A model generated the notes under the pieces. It did not search any database. It saw only the letters and a program-made list of their open reading frames with translations, and was not told the DNA's origin. A stretch of DNA of 64,000 bases from JBAYST01 sp034932745 (GTDB taxonomy: Bacteria > Bacillota_I > Bacilli_A > RFN20 > CAG-826), in the NCBI GenBank assembly GCA_034932745.1, contig JAYFOJ010000004.1, positions 1-64,000 of the forward strand, in the 5' to 3' direction. This document shows positions 47,643 through 55,056 of the stretch, piece by piece. Within the stretch, counting starts at the first letter, position 1. Each line of letters opens with the position of its first letter. A program made the translations under genes and the position numbers.

Positions 47643-49361
47643 ATGTACGACGCAAAACAATTTCTCGAAGCATTAGACGAACTCGAGAGCAGTAAGGGAA
47701 TTAGCAAAGAAAGCATTTTAAAAGCTCTTCAAGAAGCACTTGAAAAGGGTTTTAAGAAACAATTAGGTGGCGAAGACGCCAATGTTAGAGTGGTAATCGA
47801 TGCCGAAAAAGGCTCAATCGATATGGCTCAAATCAAAAACGTCGTCGAAGATGTCCAAGATGACTTCTTGGAAATATCTTTAACCGATGCTAAAAAGGTT
47901 GATAAGAAGATTAAAATCGGGGACGAATTCGTTATCCCTGTTTCAACTGAAGAAATCAAAAAAGCTACTGCCATGTCTGTTAAAACCGTCTTGAAACAGA
48001 AACTAGCAGAATTTGAAAAAGACGCCTTATATGAGGCTTATAAAGACAAAATCGGTGAAACCATCACTGGCAAAGTCGAAAAGATTGAAGAGAATGGTAT
48101 ATCCGTTAATATCGGACGTGCTTCGGTTTATTTACCAAGACAACAATTAATCGGAGATGAGAGATTCTCGGTTGGCGATAATATTAAATTATTTGTCGCT
48201 GATGTTGCCTCTGGTCCAAAAGGTGCCCATATCGTCGTTTCAAGAAGTAACGAAGGATTCTTAAAAAGAGTCTTCGAAGAAGAAATCCACGAAATATATG
48301 ATGGAACAATCATCATTAAAGGTATTGCTCGTGAAGCAGGTGAAAGATCAAAAGTCGCCGTCTATAGTCACGATCCAAACGTCGATCCTGCCGGAGCATG
48401 TATTGGTCCAAATGGTAGCCGTATTCAAAAGGTTGTCGCTCAATTAGGAAATGGCCAACAAAAAGAAAAGATTGATATCATCACTTACAGTGAAAATCCA
48501 GCTCTATTTATTATGGAATCACTAAAACCGGCTCAAATTCTTGGCATTAAAATGGATGGCACTAACAAGGCTGCAACTGCTGTTGTTAAAAACGATTCTT
48601 TATCACTAGCTATCGGTAAAAAAGGTGTCAATGTACGTCTTGCCTGCCGTTTAACCGGTTATAGTATCGATATTAAAGAACAAGATACCGCTTTAGCAGC
48701 CGGTATTGCCTATCAAACATTTGAAGAACTCGAAAGACTCGACATTGAAAGAAAGCAAAAAGTTGCTCAAGAAGCTTTTGCTGCCAGTTCACAAAAAGTT
48801 GAAGAAGAAGTTAAACCAGTTGCTAGCAGCACTCAAACTAGAGAAGCTGTTCCAGAAGGATACGTTGCCCCTAGCGCCCGTGTTTACGCTGATGTGAATG
48901 CGAATATTTCTGAAGAAGAAAGAGAATCACTCGAAGCTGAAATCGACCGCGAAGAGATTTTATCTGCCACTCCAGCAGAAGCAGCGGAGAAAGTTCCTAC
49001 AAGTAAACCAGCTGAGGCTCCACATAAAGAAGCTGAAAAGGTCGTTACCCCAGTTACTCCGTTAGCGTCCGTTAAGACGACTAAGACTCTTGAAGACCTC
49101 GAAAAAGAATTAGAAGCTGAGGCTCAACGCGCAAAAACAACTTTCAACAAATTCAAACGTAATAAGAAAAAAGATGAAGAAGAGACTGGTGAAAACGTCG
49201 TTTCAACGGTTGATCCATCACAAAGAATGTCTATTTACACCGAAGATGAACTCAAAGAACTCGAAAAAGAAGAGGGACATGATAGTAATGAGCCAGCACA
49301 AGCACACGACGATGTCGACTACGATGAATACGACAAGTATTACGAAGAAGACGAAAAATAG
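47643..49361 (+). CDS. nusA: transcription termination/antitermination factor NusA with long acidic tail
   Basis: A 572-residue protein. Residues 1-125 are the RNA-polymerase-binding N-terminal domain, then an S1 domain (GETITGKVEKIEENGISVNI) and two KH domains (DPAGACIGPNGSRIQKVVAQ and SLAIGKKGVNVRLACRLTGY). The core ends near residue 350; about 200 further residues are Glu/Lys/Ala-rich and low-complexity and end in an acidic Tyr/Asp run (DYDEYDKYYEEDEK). NusA in Bacillus has ~370 residues, so the tail is an unusual extension. Twelve bases after rimP. The ylxR and ylxQ genes that usually follow are missing. Confidence 0.94.
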   Translation: MYDAKQFLEALDELESSKGISKESILKALQEALEKGFKKQLGGEDANVRVVIDAEKGSIDMAQIKNVVEDVQDDFLEISLTDAKKVDKKIKIGDEFVIPVSTEEIKKATAMSVKTVLKQKLAEFEKDALYEAYKDKIGETITGKVEKIEENGISVNIGRASVYLPRQQLIGDERFSVGDNIKLFVADVASGPKGAHIVVSRSNEGFLKRVFEEEIHEIYDGTIIIKGIAREAGERSKVAVYSHDPNVDPAGACIGPNGSRIQKVVAQLGNGQQKEKIDIITYSENPALFIMESLKPAQILGIKMDGTNKAATAVVKNDSLSLAIGKKGVNVRLACRLTGYSIDIKEQDTALAAGIAYQTFEELERLDIERKQKVAQEAFAASSQKVEEEVKPVASSTQTREAVPEGYVAPSARVYADVNANISEEERESLEAEIDREEILSATPAEAAEKVPTSKPAEAPHKEAEKVVTPVTPLASVKTTKTLEDLEKELEAEAQRAKTTFNKFKRNKKKDEEETGENVVSTVDPSQRMSIYTEDELKELEKEEGHDSNEPAQAHDDVDYDEYDKYYEEDEK

Positions 49362-49420
49362 TTTTTAGGAATTAAGTAATAAATCATCATAAATTTTAAT
49401 TAAGAAAGAAGGCGAGAATT

Positions 49421-51250
49421 ATGGTAAAAGATCAAAAAGTAGATAGAAAAGTTAATGTCTCGACGAAAGTGTCATCTAGTAAAACATCGACCAAAGTTAA
49501 TAACGGAGTATTCGTTTATACTGGAGCGATTTCAGTTGGTGAATTAGCCAAGACATTAAACGTACTTCCAAGCGATATCATCAAATATTTTTTCCTAAAA
49601 GGAAAAATGGTCACGATTAACGCTCTTTTGGATGATGAGATGATTGGAACTGTCTGTCTCGAATACGGATTTGATTTCCAAAAGAAAAATCTCGTCGAAG
49701 CAGAGAACTTTGAAAACCTCGAAATAGTCGATGACCCTAAAGATTTAGTCTCTAGACCTCCAGTAGTCACGATTATGGGTCACGTCGACCACGGCAAAAC
49801 CACATTAATCGACGCTATTAGAGATTCAAACCTCGTCGATTTTGAAGTCGGTGGCATTTCGCAAGAAATAGGCGCTTACCAAAAAGAAGTTCACGGACAT
49901 AAGATTACTTTTATCGACACTCCAGGGCACGAAGCTTTTACCGCGATGAGAAGTCGTGGTGCTTCCGTTACAGATATCGTCGTATTAGTCGTTGCTGCTG
50001 ATGACGGAGTCATGCCTCAGACAATCGAGGCTATCGACCACGCAAAAGCGGCTGGTGTTCCAATCATCGTCGCGATTAATAAAATGGATAAGCCAGGAGC
50101 GGATCCTTCAAAGGTTAAGACTGAACTAATGAATCACGACATTATCGCCGAAGAATTTGGCGGTGAAAATGTTACGGTTGAGATTTCAGCAAAGAAAAGA
50201 AAAGGAATTGACGAACTACTAGACGCAATTATCATGGTTGCGGAAGTTCAAGATTTAAAAGCTAATCCAAGACGATATGCCCTAGGCACCGTCTTAGAAG
50301 CGGAACTCGACAAATTTGAAGGTCCAAAAGCCACTTTACTAGTTCAAAACGGAACGCTTAATGCTGGTGACTATCTCGTCGTCGGCGCAAGTTATGGTAA
50401 AGCACGTCGAATGACCAATGAATTCCACAAAGTATTAACGGCCGCCTTACCTTCTACACCAGTATCCGTTATTGGTTTAACAGAAGTACCGCAAGCAGGC
50501 GATCGTTTCATGGCGTTCCCGACTGAAAAAGAAGCACGAGAGATTTCTTTAAGAAGAACACAACTCAAAGAGTTGAAAGAAAAGAAATCAAGTAGCGCAG
50601 CCACTTTAGAAGATTTGTTTAATCTTAAAAAAGAGGGCGAAATTCAAAACATTAACATCGTCTTGAAAGCTGATTCAACCGGTTCTGCGGAAGCTGTTAA
50701 AGCCTCGCTAGAAAAGATCAATGTTCCAGATGTTAAAATCAATGTTATTCGCTCGACATCAGGCGCCATTACTGAAAGCGATGTTTTGCTTGCCAGTGCA
50801 TCTAATGCAATTATCTACGGGTTTAATGTTAGACCAGATGCCAAAACTCGTGCAAAAGCTGAATCGGAGCATGTCGAAATTCGTTTGCAGAGAATTATTT
50901 ATGCTTTATTAGAAGAAATTGAAGCCGCTGCCAAAGGTATGCTAAAGCCAACCTTTAGCGAAAAAGTCACTGGACAAGCCGAAGTAAGAAGGTTGTTCAA
51001 AGTTTCTCACTTGGGAACAATTGCTGGTTGCATGGTGACAGATGGTGCGATTAAGTCTAATAGTAGAGTTCGTGTCATTCGCGAAGGCGTCGTCGCCTAC
51101 GAAGGCAAGGTCGGCTCTTTGCAAAGAGAAAAAGACCAAGCAAAAGAAGTTAAGTCTGGTTATGAATGTGGTATCTTAATTGAGAACTACAACGACATCA
51201 AAGAAGGAGACATTATTGAATCCTTTGAAATGGTGGAGGACAAAAAATAA
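49421..51250 (+). CDS. infB: translation initiation factor IF-2 (short form)
   Basis: A 609-residue GTPase that places fMet-tRNA on the 30S subunit. A short Lys/Ser-rich N-terminus and IF2_N helix (ISVGELAKTLNVLPSDIIKY) precede the G domain: G1 GHVDHGKTT starting at residue 120, DTPGHEAF, NKMDKPGA. Domain II, domain III and the fMet-binding C2 domain follow. Typical Bacillus IF-2 is over 700 residues; this short form matches Mollicutes. AAGAAGG precedes the ATG. The rbfA gene follows after one base. Confidence 0.96.
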   Translation: MVKDQKVDRKVNVSTKVSSSKTSTKVNNGVFVYTGAISVGELAKTLNVLPSDIIKYFFLKGKMVTINALLDDEMIGTVCLEYGFDFQKKNLVEAENFENLEIVDDPKDLVSRPPVVTIMGHVDHGKTTLIDAIRDSNLVDFEVGGISQEIGAYQKEVHGHKITFIDTPGHEAFTAMRSRGASVTDIVVLVVAADDGVMPQTIEAIDHAKAAGVPIIVAINKMDKPGADPSKVKTELMNHDIIAEEFGGENVTVEISAKKRKGIDELLDAIIMVAEVQDLKANPRRYALGTVLEAELDKFEGPKATLLVQNGTLNAGDYLVVGASYGKARRMTNEFHKVLTAALPSTPVSVIGLTEVPQAGDRFMAFPTEKEAREISLRRTQLKELKEKKSSSAATLEDLFNLKKEGEIQNINIVLKADSTGSAEAVKASLEKINVPDVKINVIRSTSGAITESDVLLASASNAIIYGFNVRPDAKTRAKAESEHVEIRLQRIIYALLEEIEAAAKGMLKPTFSEKVTGQAEVRRLFKVSHLGTIAGCMVTDGAIKSNSRVRVIREGVVAYEGKVGSLQREKDQAKEVKSGYECGILIENYNDIKEGDIIESFEMVEDKK

Positions 51251-51251
51251 T

Positions 51252-51581
51252 ATGGCCAGTAAAGTCGAAAGAATTCAATCTTTAATTGCAAAAAATCTCG
51301 CAGAGATTATTCAATTTCAGGTCAAAGATCCACGTCTTGGATTTGTTTCGATTCCAGAAGTTAAGGTCACCCAAGATTTCTCCTACGCAAAAATATTCGT
51401 CTCGTTTATCAAAGATGAAGATATCGCTAATGGAATGGAAGTATTGGAGCGTTCTAAAGGATATATAAGAAGCGAATTAGCAAAAAGAATGGACACAAGA
51501 CGAGTACCAGAATTAACCTTTGTACTCGATGAAACGTTCAAGAAAGCTAAACAACTCGAGGATCTAATCAATAAAAAATAA
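51252..51581 (+). CDS. rbfA: ribosome-binding factor A
   Basis: A 109-residue KH-like protein that assists late 16S rRNA 5'-end processing in 30S assembly. Signature parts: KVERIQSLIAKNLAEIIQFQ, KDPRLGFVSIPEVKVTQDFS (DPR-G-SI) and the strand YAKIFVSFI. ATG 51252 (MASKVERI) gives the normal length; a longer frame from 51180 overlaps infB and lacks similarity. GGAGG at 51236 is 11 bases upstream. A terminator closes the operon. Confidence 0.94.
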   Translation: MASKVERIQSLIAKNLAEIIQFQVKDPRLGFVSIPEVKVTQDFSYAKIFVSFIKDEDIANGMEVLERSKGYIRSELAKRMDTRRVPELTFVLDETFKKAKQLEDLINKK

Positions 51582-51605
51582 GTCTAGCAAATGCTAGACT
51601 TTTTT
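51580..51605. terminator. terminator between rbfA and the convergent ttcA-like gene
   Basis: Nine-pair stem AAGTCTAGC / GCTAGACTT, loop AAAT, then TTTT. It overlaps the 3' end of the convergent gene. Confidence 0.88.
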
Positions 51606-52787
51606 AATCATTTCGACATGTTTTATTCCGGCTTCAATAAATGGCTTACCATTTTCGATGTAGCCAAAACTCTTATAGAAATCTTTTCTTTTCCACATCG
51701 AATGAAGATATAAAGTGGTGGGATTATATCTAGACTCTAACATCTTATTAAAGTACTCAAATACTTTTCTTCCAATTCCTTTACCGCGATATTTCTTCAA
51801 GATGGCAAATCTTTGAATATGAATCTTATTCTCTTCTTCAATATATCTTATGGTTCCTATCGGTATCAGTTTCTTATAGATGAGAAATTGTTTAGCGATA
51901 AACTCGTCTGGGAATTCATATTCTTTTTTGTGACTTACTTTCATTTCTTTTTCAAATACTTGATAACGGATATCAAGACAAATGGCTTCATCTTTTGGCG
52001 TGACGACAGGTTTTAGATATAGTCCCTTTTGATCGACTTGATAAGATAACTCGTCTCCCCATAATCCGACTCTTTCATAATTGCTTAACATAGTTAAGAA
52101 ATTTTCTTCCGAACATTCAATATTCTTATATAGTCCTTTTAAGGCTAGTTTGATATCTTGGCGAGAAGTATGTTTGTCCGCGGGACAAGTCGATTGAACG
52201 ACTGGGATATTTTCTTCTTTAACAAGTTTTTCAATCTCTTTTTCACGGCACAAAATAAGCGGTCTAATAAACACAATACCAGCATTTTCTAATGTCATTT
52301 TAGGGGTAAAAGTCGCGATTCTAGCCCCATAGATTTCATTCATGAAAAGTGTCTCTATTGCGTCGTCAGCGTGATGCGCAAAAGCCACTTTATTGCACCC
52401 TAGCTCCTTAGCCACTTTATTAATCGCCGCCTTTTTCATCCTACTGCAAATCGAACATGGTAGATGATTAAGATTCATTTTTTGTTGCTGAATAGTTAAT
52501 ATCTTATAAACATCTTTTGAGTCGTTGACGATTAACTCCATTCCTAAAGACCTACAATATTCCTGAATCTTTACGGGATTAAAATTTGGGAAACCTAAAT
52601 CTAAAATAACAGGCTTAATGACGAAATTTTTATGAGAAAACTTGGTATAAAGAAATAGAGAATATAGTAATGTAAGAGAGTCTTTACCACCTGAAATACC
52701 GATGGCAATTCTATCTCCATCTTGAATTAAATTGTATGATTGATCTGCTTTTCTAAGGCAGGCAAGAATTGTTCGAATTGCTTTCAT
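51594..52787 (-). CDS. TtcA-like tRNA 2-thiocytidine synthetase fused to a GNAT acetyltransferase
   Basis: A 397-residue fusion. Residues 1-245 are an N-type PP-loop ATPase with SGGKDS (32-37) and the Cys set C111-X2-C114 (PCSIC) and C201 (STCPAD) that in TtcA holds the iron-sulphur cluster for thiolating C32 of tRNA. HHADDAIETLFMNE is the TtcA/TilS motif. Residues ~262-397 are a GNAT domain with the acetyl-CoA loop RGKGIG (334-339) and the FYKSFGYIENG end. The fusion is continuous in one frame. No Shine-Dalgarno; TATAAT (52802-52797, minus) lies nine bases before the ATG, with TTTGAA at 52825-52820. It interrupts the usual rbfA-truB order. Confidence 0.85.
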   Translation of the reverse strand: MKAIRTILACLRKADQSYNLIQDGDRIAIGISGGKDSLTLLYSLFLYTKFSHKNFVIKPVILDLGFPNFNPVKIQEYCRSLGMELIVNDSKDVYKILTIQQQKMNLNHLPCSICSRMKKAAINKVAKELGCNKVAFAHHADDAIETLFMNEIYGARIATFTPKMTLENAGIVFIRPLILCREKEIEKLVKEENIPVVQSTCPADKHTSRQDIKLALKGLYKNIECSEENFLTMLSNYERVGLWGDELSYQVDQKGLYLKPVVTPKDEAICLDIRYQVFEKEMKVSHKKEYEFPDEFIAKQFLIYKKLIPIGTIRYIEEENKIHIQRFAILKKYRGKGIGRKVFEYFNKMLESRYNPTTLYLHSMWKRKDFYKSFGYIENGKPFIEAGIKHVEMIKKV

Positions 52788-52789
52788 GC

Positions 52790-52825
52790 TTAAATAATTA
52801 TATTATTTTAGTTAGAATTTTCAAA
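52790..52825. promoter_or_regulatory. overlapping divergent promoters of ttcA-like and truB genes
   Basis: The 40-base intergenic region holds a minus-strand promoter (TTTGAA at 52825-52820, spacer 17, TATAAT at 52802-52797) and a plus-strand -10 TAGAAT (52813-52818). Each -10 ends nine bases before its start codon. Confidence 0.6.
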
Positions 52826-52827
52826 GC

Positions 52828-53685
52828 ATGGATGGAATAATTTTAATCGATAAAGATAAAGACTGGACTAGTCAGGATGTTTGTTCAAAAGTAAAACACA
52901 TCTTAAATACTAGAAAAGTTGGTCATACTGGAACATTAGATCCGTTTGCGACGGGTCTACTAATTTTGACTATCGGTTCTGCGACCAAAATCGGACAATT
53001 CATCGAGAGTTTGAATAAGTCATACATCGCCTCTATGAAATTAGGGGTTAAAACTTCAACCGGCGATTTAACTGGAGAAGTTATCGAAAATAAAAAAGTA
53101 CCGACTCTTACCGAAAGCGCGATTAAAGAGGTTCTATCTAGTCTTATCGGAGTTCAAGAACAACTGCCTCCGATGACCAGTGCGATCAAAGTCAATGGCG
53201 TTCCTTTATATAAAATGGCTCATCAAGGTCTAGAAATCGCTCGGAAAACTAGAAAGATTGAGGTATATGAAATCAAACTAGTTTCATATGAGAACGATAT
53301 CATTACTTTTGCTTGTGATGTATCAAAAGGGACATATATAAGAACTCTAGGAGAGACAATTGCTGAAAAATTAGGAACAGTTGGGCATTTACTAGAATTA
53401 CGAAGAACGAAAGTAGGACGCTATTTTATCAATAACGCAACAAAGATCAATACATTGAATGAAACATCAATAATCGATATCAATAAATCACTACCATTCA
53501 TGCCTTCTTATAATTTAAATAGTAGCGAAGAAAAAATTGTATTAAATGGTGGGAAACTATCATTACTAACTAAAGATAAAGTTGTTGCGGTTTACGGTAT
53601 TACAAAAAAACTATTAGCGGTATATCAAAAAGAAGATGATGGTTTCTATCACTGCTTACGAGGCATCCAAAATGAAAACGATTAA
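52828..53685 (+). CDS. truB: tRNA pseudouridine-55 synthase
   Basis: A 285-residue enzyme that makes pseudouridine 55 in the T-loop of nearly all tRNAs. The catalytic Asp is D38 in GHTGTLDPFATGLL; KVGHTG and the DVSKGTYIRTLGETIAEKLG motif are further marks. Length is slightly below Bacillus TruB. The ATG lacks a Shine-Dalgarno and lies nine bases after TAGAAT. It overlaps ribF by 14 bases. Two tRNAs in this window have C at position 55 and could not be its substrates. Confidence 0.94.
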   Translation: MDGIILIDKDKDWTSQDVCSKVKHILNTRKVGHTGTLDPFATGLLILTIGSATKIGQFIESLNKSYIASMKLGVKTSTGDLTGEVIENKKVPTLTESAIKEVLSSLIGVQEQLPPMTSAIKVNGVPLYKMAHQGLEIARKTRKIEVYEIKLVSYENDIITFACDVSKGTYIRTLGETIAEKLGTVGHLLELRRTKVGRYFINNATKINTLNETSIIDINKSLPFMPSYNLNSSEEKIVLNGGKLSLLTKDKVVAVYGITKKLLAVYQKEDDGFYHCLRGIQNEND

Positions 53686-54571
53686 GTTCAACTTGAATAA
53701 TATTCCAAAATTAGATGATAACTGTGCCCTATGCTTAGGCTATTTTGATGGTCTTCATATCGGTCATCGGACCTTAATAGAATCCGCGGTAAAAGAGAAC
53801 AAAAAAGTCGGTGTTTTAACCTTTGATTTTTCTCCAAAGTTATTCTTAAAAAACGACGATAATTTAGTCCTTACCTCAATCGAAGATAAAGAAGCAATTC
53901 TTAGCAAAATTGGAGTCAGTTATTTATTGGTTATGGAAGTAACTAATGAACTATTGAACGTTGATCGGAAAGTCTTCATCGACGAAGTCTTAAAAAGACT
54001 AAATCCATCGTCGATATATTGCGGTAAAGATTTCCGCTTCGGTAAAAATAAAGAAGGCAGTGTCGATGATTTAAAAAAGAATTTTAAAACGATTGATATC
54101 GATTTAGTCGATTATGAAAATCGAAAAATTTCTTCTTCTAGAATCATTAGATTACTCGAAAAAGGCGATATCGAAGAGGCTAATATTTTACTCGGAAGGT
54201 ATTACTCGATTAAAGGGACAGTTGTCAAAGGTTTAGGCAACGGTGGAAGACTTGGATTTAAGACCGCTAATCTCGAGTTAAAAAGTCATTATTTTTTACC
54301 ACTTAACGGAGTTTATATTTGCTACGCCATTTTCGATAACAAAAAACATGAAGCTATAGCGAATATTGGCATTCATCCATCTATCGATAAATTAAGTAAG
54401 CCGATTGTCGAAGTTCACGTACTCGATGGTGAAGAAGAACTTCTCAATAAAGATATTGAAGTCAGTTTTTTGTCTTTCATAAGACCAGAGCTTAAATTCG
54501 AAAATACCGATGATTTAATCGCTCAAATCGGTCGCGACGTTGTAGACGCTATCTATTACTTTAAAAAGTAA
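53672..54571 (+). CDS. ribF: bifunctional riboflavin kinase / FAD synthetase
   Basis: A 299-residue enzyme producing FMN and then FAD. The N-terminal adenylyltransferase domain has LGYFDGLHIGHRTLI (the HIGH-like motif) and SSRIIRLLEKGDIEEAN. The C-terminal kinase domain has GTVVKGLGNGGRLGFKTANL (the PTAN-type loop, here KTAN) and the strand ending in EVHVLD. ATG 53672 is chosen for its fit to the family and GAGG eight bases upstream; the longer frame from 53636 lies inside truB. The FAD made here would serve the flavoproteins at 57368 and 58815. Confidence 0.93.
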   Translation: MKTIKFNLNNIPKLDDNCALCLGYFDGLHIGHRTLIESAVKENKKVGVLTFDFSPKLFLKNDDNLVLTSIEDKEAILSKIGVSYLLVMEVTNELLNVDRKVFIDEVLKRLNPSSIYCGKDFRFGKNKEGSVDDLKKNFKTIDIDLVDYENRKISSSRIIRLLEKGDIEEANILLGRYYSIKGTVVKGLGNGGRLGFKTANLELKSHYFLPLNGVYICYAIFDNKKHEAIANIGIHPSIDKLSKPIVEVHVLDGEEELLNKDIEVSFLSFIRPELKFENTDDLIAQIGRDVVDAIYYFKK

Positions 54572-54600
54572 TTGCGAAATAGATGTATTGGTTGTATATT
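54572..54600 (+). promoter_or_regulatory. promoter of rpsO
   Basis: TTGCGA (54572-54577), 17-base spacer, TATATT (54595-54600), directly after the ribF stop. Confidence 0.75.
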
Positions 54601-54606
54601 ACTAAC

Positions 54607-54684
54607 AGCGACTTATCCGTTGAAAAGCGATTCCTCAACGCTCTCCGATGAATAAGCTAAGTAGAAAACAAGGAGGAAAAATCG
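54607..54684 (+). promoter_or_regulatory. structured rpsO leader, candidate S15 autoregulatory RNA
   Basis: About 78 bases containing CGTTGA / TCAACG closed by an outer CTTAT / ATAAG stem, then AAGGAGG before rpsO. In other bacteria S15 represses its own mRNA through leader structures; the class here is not identified. Confidence 0.5.
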
Positions 54685-54954
54685 ATGGCATTAACAAAAG
54701 AAAAGGTCTCCCAACTCGTCAAGTCTTTTGGCAAAAACGAAAAGGACACTGGTTCTGCCGAAGTTCAAATCGCTCTTCTTACTGAACAGATTAATAAGTT
54801 GACCGCTCACTTGAAGGCCAACCCAAAAGATCACGTTTCACAAAGAGGACTAATGATTCTCGTCGGCAAAAGAAGAAGATTACTCGATTATCTAGCAGTC
54901 AATGATAGAGATTCATATCTCAAACTGATCGCTGAACTCGGTCTTCGTAAATAA
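54685..54954 (+). CDS. rpsO: 30S ribosomal protein S15
   Basis: An 89-residue protein of standard length: FGKNEKDTGSAEVQIALLTE, then INKLTAHLKANPKDHVSQRG and LMILVGKRRRLLDYL, the rRNA three-way-junction-binding helices. AAGGAGG precedes the ATG. It lies in the conserved truB-ribF-rpsO-pnp order, but has its own promoter, leader and terminator. Confidence 0.97.
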   Translation: MALTKEKVSQLVKSFGKNEKDTGSAEVQIALLTEQINKLTAHLKANPKDHVSQRGLMILVGKRRRLLDYLAVNDRDSYLKLIAELGLRK

Positions 54955-54969
54955 CAACAAGAGGAAAAC

Positions 54970-54998
54970 AAAGCACCTAAAAGGGTGCTTTTATTTTT
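54970..54998 (+). terminator. terminator after rpsO
   Basis: Stem AAAGCACC / GGTGCTTT, loop TAAAAG, then TTATTTTT. The pnp -35 box overlaps its tail. Confidence 0.9.
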
Positions 54999-55024
54999 GC
55001 ATCCGCGCGTATATGTGCTATAAT
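54997..55024 (+). promoter_or_regulatory. promoter of pnp
   Basis: TTGCAT (54997-55002), 16-base spacer, extended -10 TG-C-TATAAT (55016-55024). Confidence 0.82.
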
Positions 55025-55056
55025 GCTTCCGTTAAAAATTTAGAAAGAGGAAAAAA

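Noticed and set aside
40265..51601. Same AGTCTAGC stem in the clpB and rbfA terminators
   Set aside because: The loops and flanks differ; probably independent terminators.
51594..52787. TilS (lysidine synthetase) for the TtcA-like gene
   Set aside because: The CSIC pair plus the third Cys in STCPAD match the iron-sulphur TtcA type. TilS lacks them. The TilS needed for tRNA-Ile2 must lie elsewhere.
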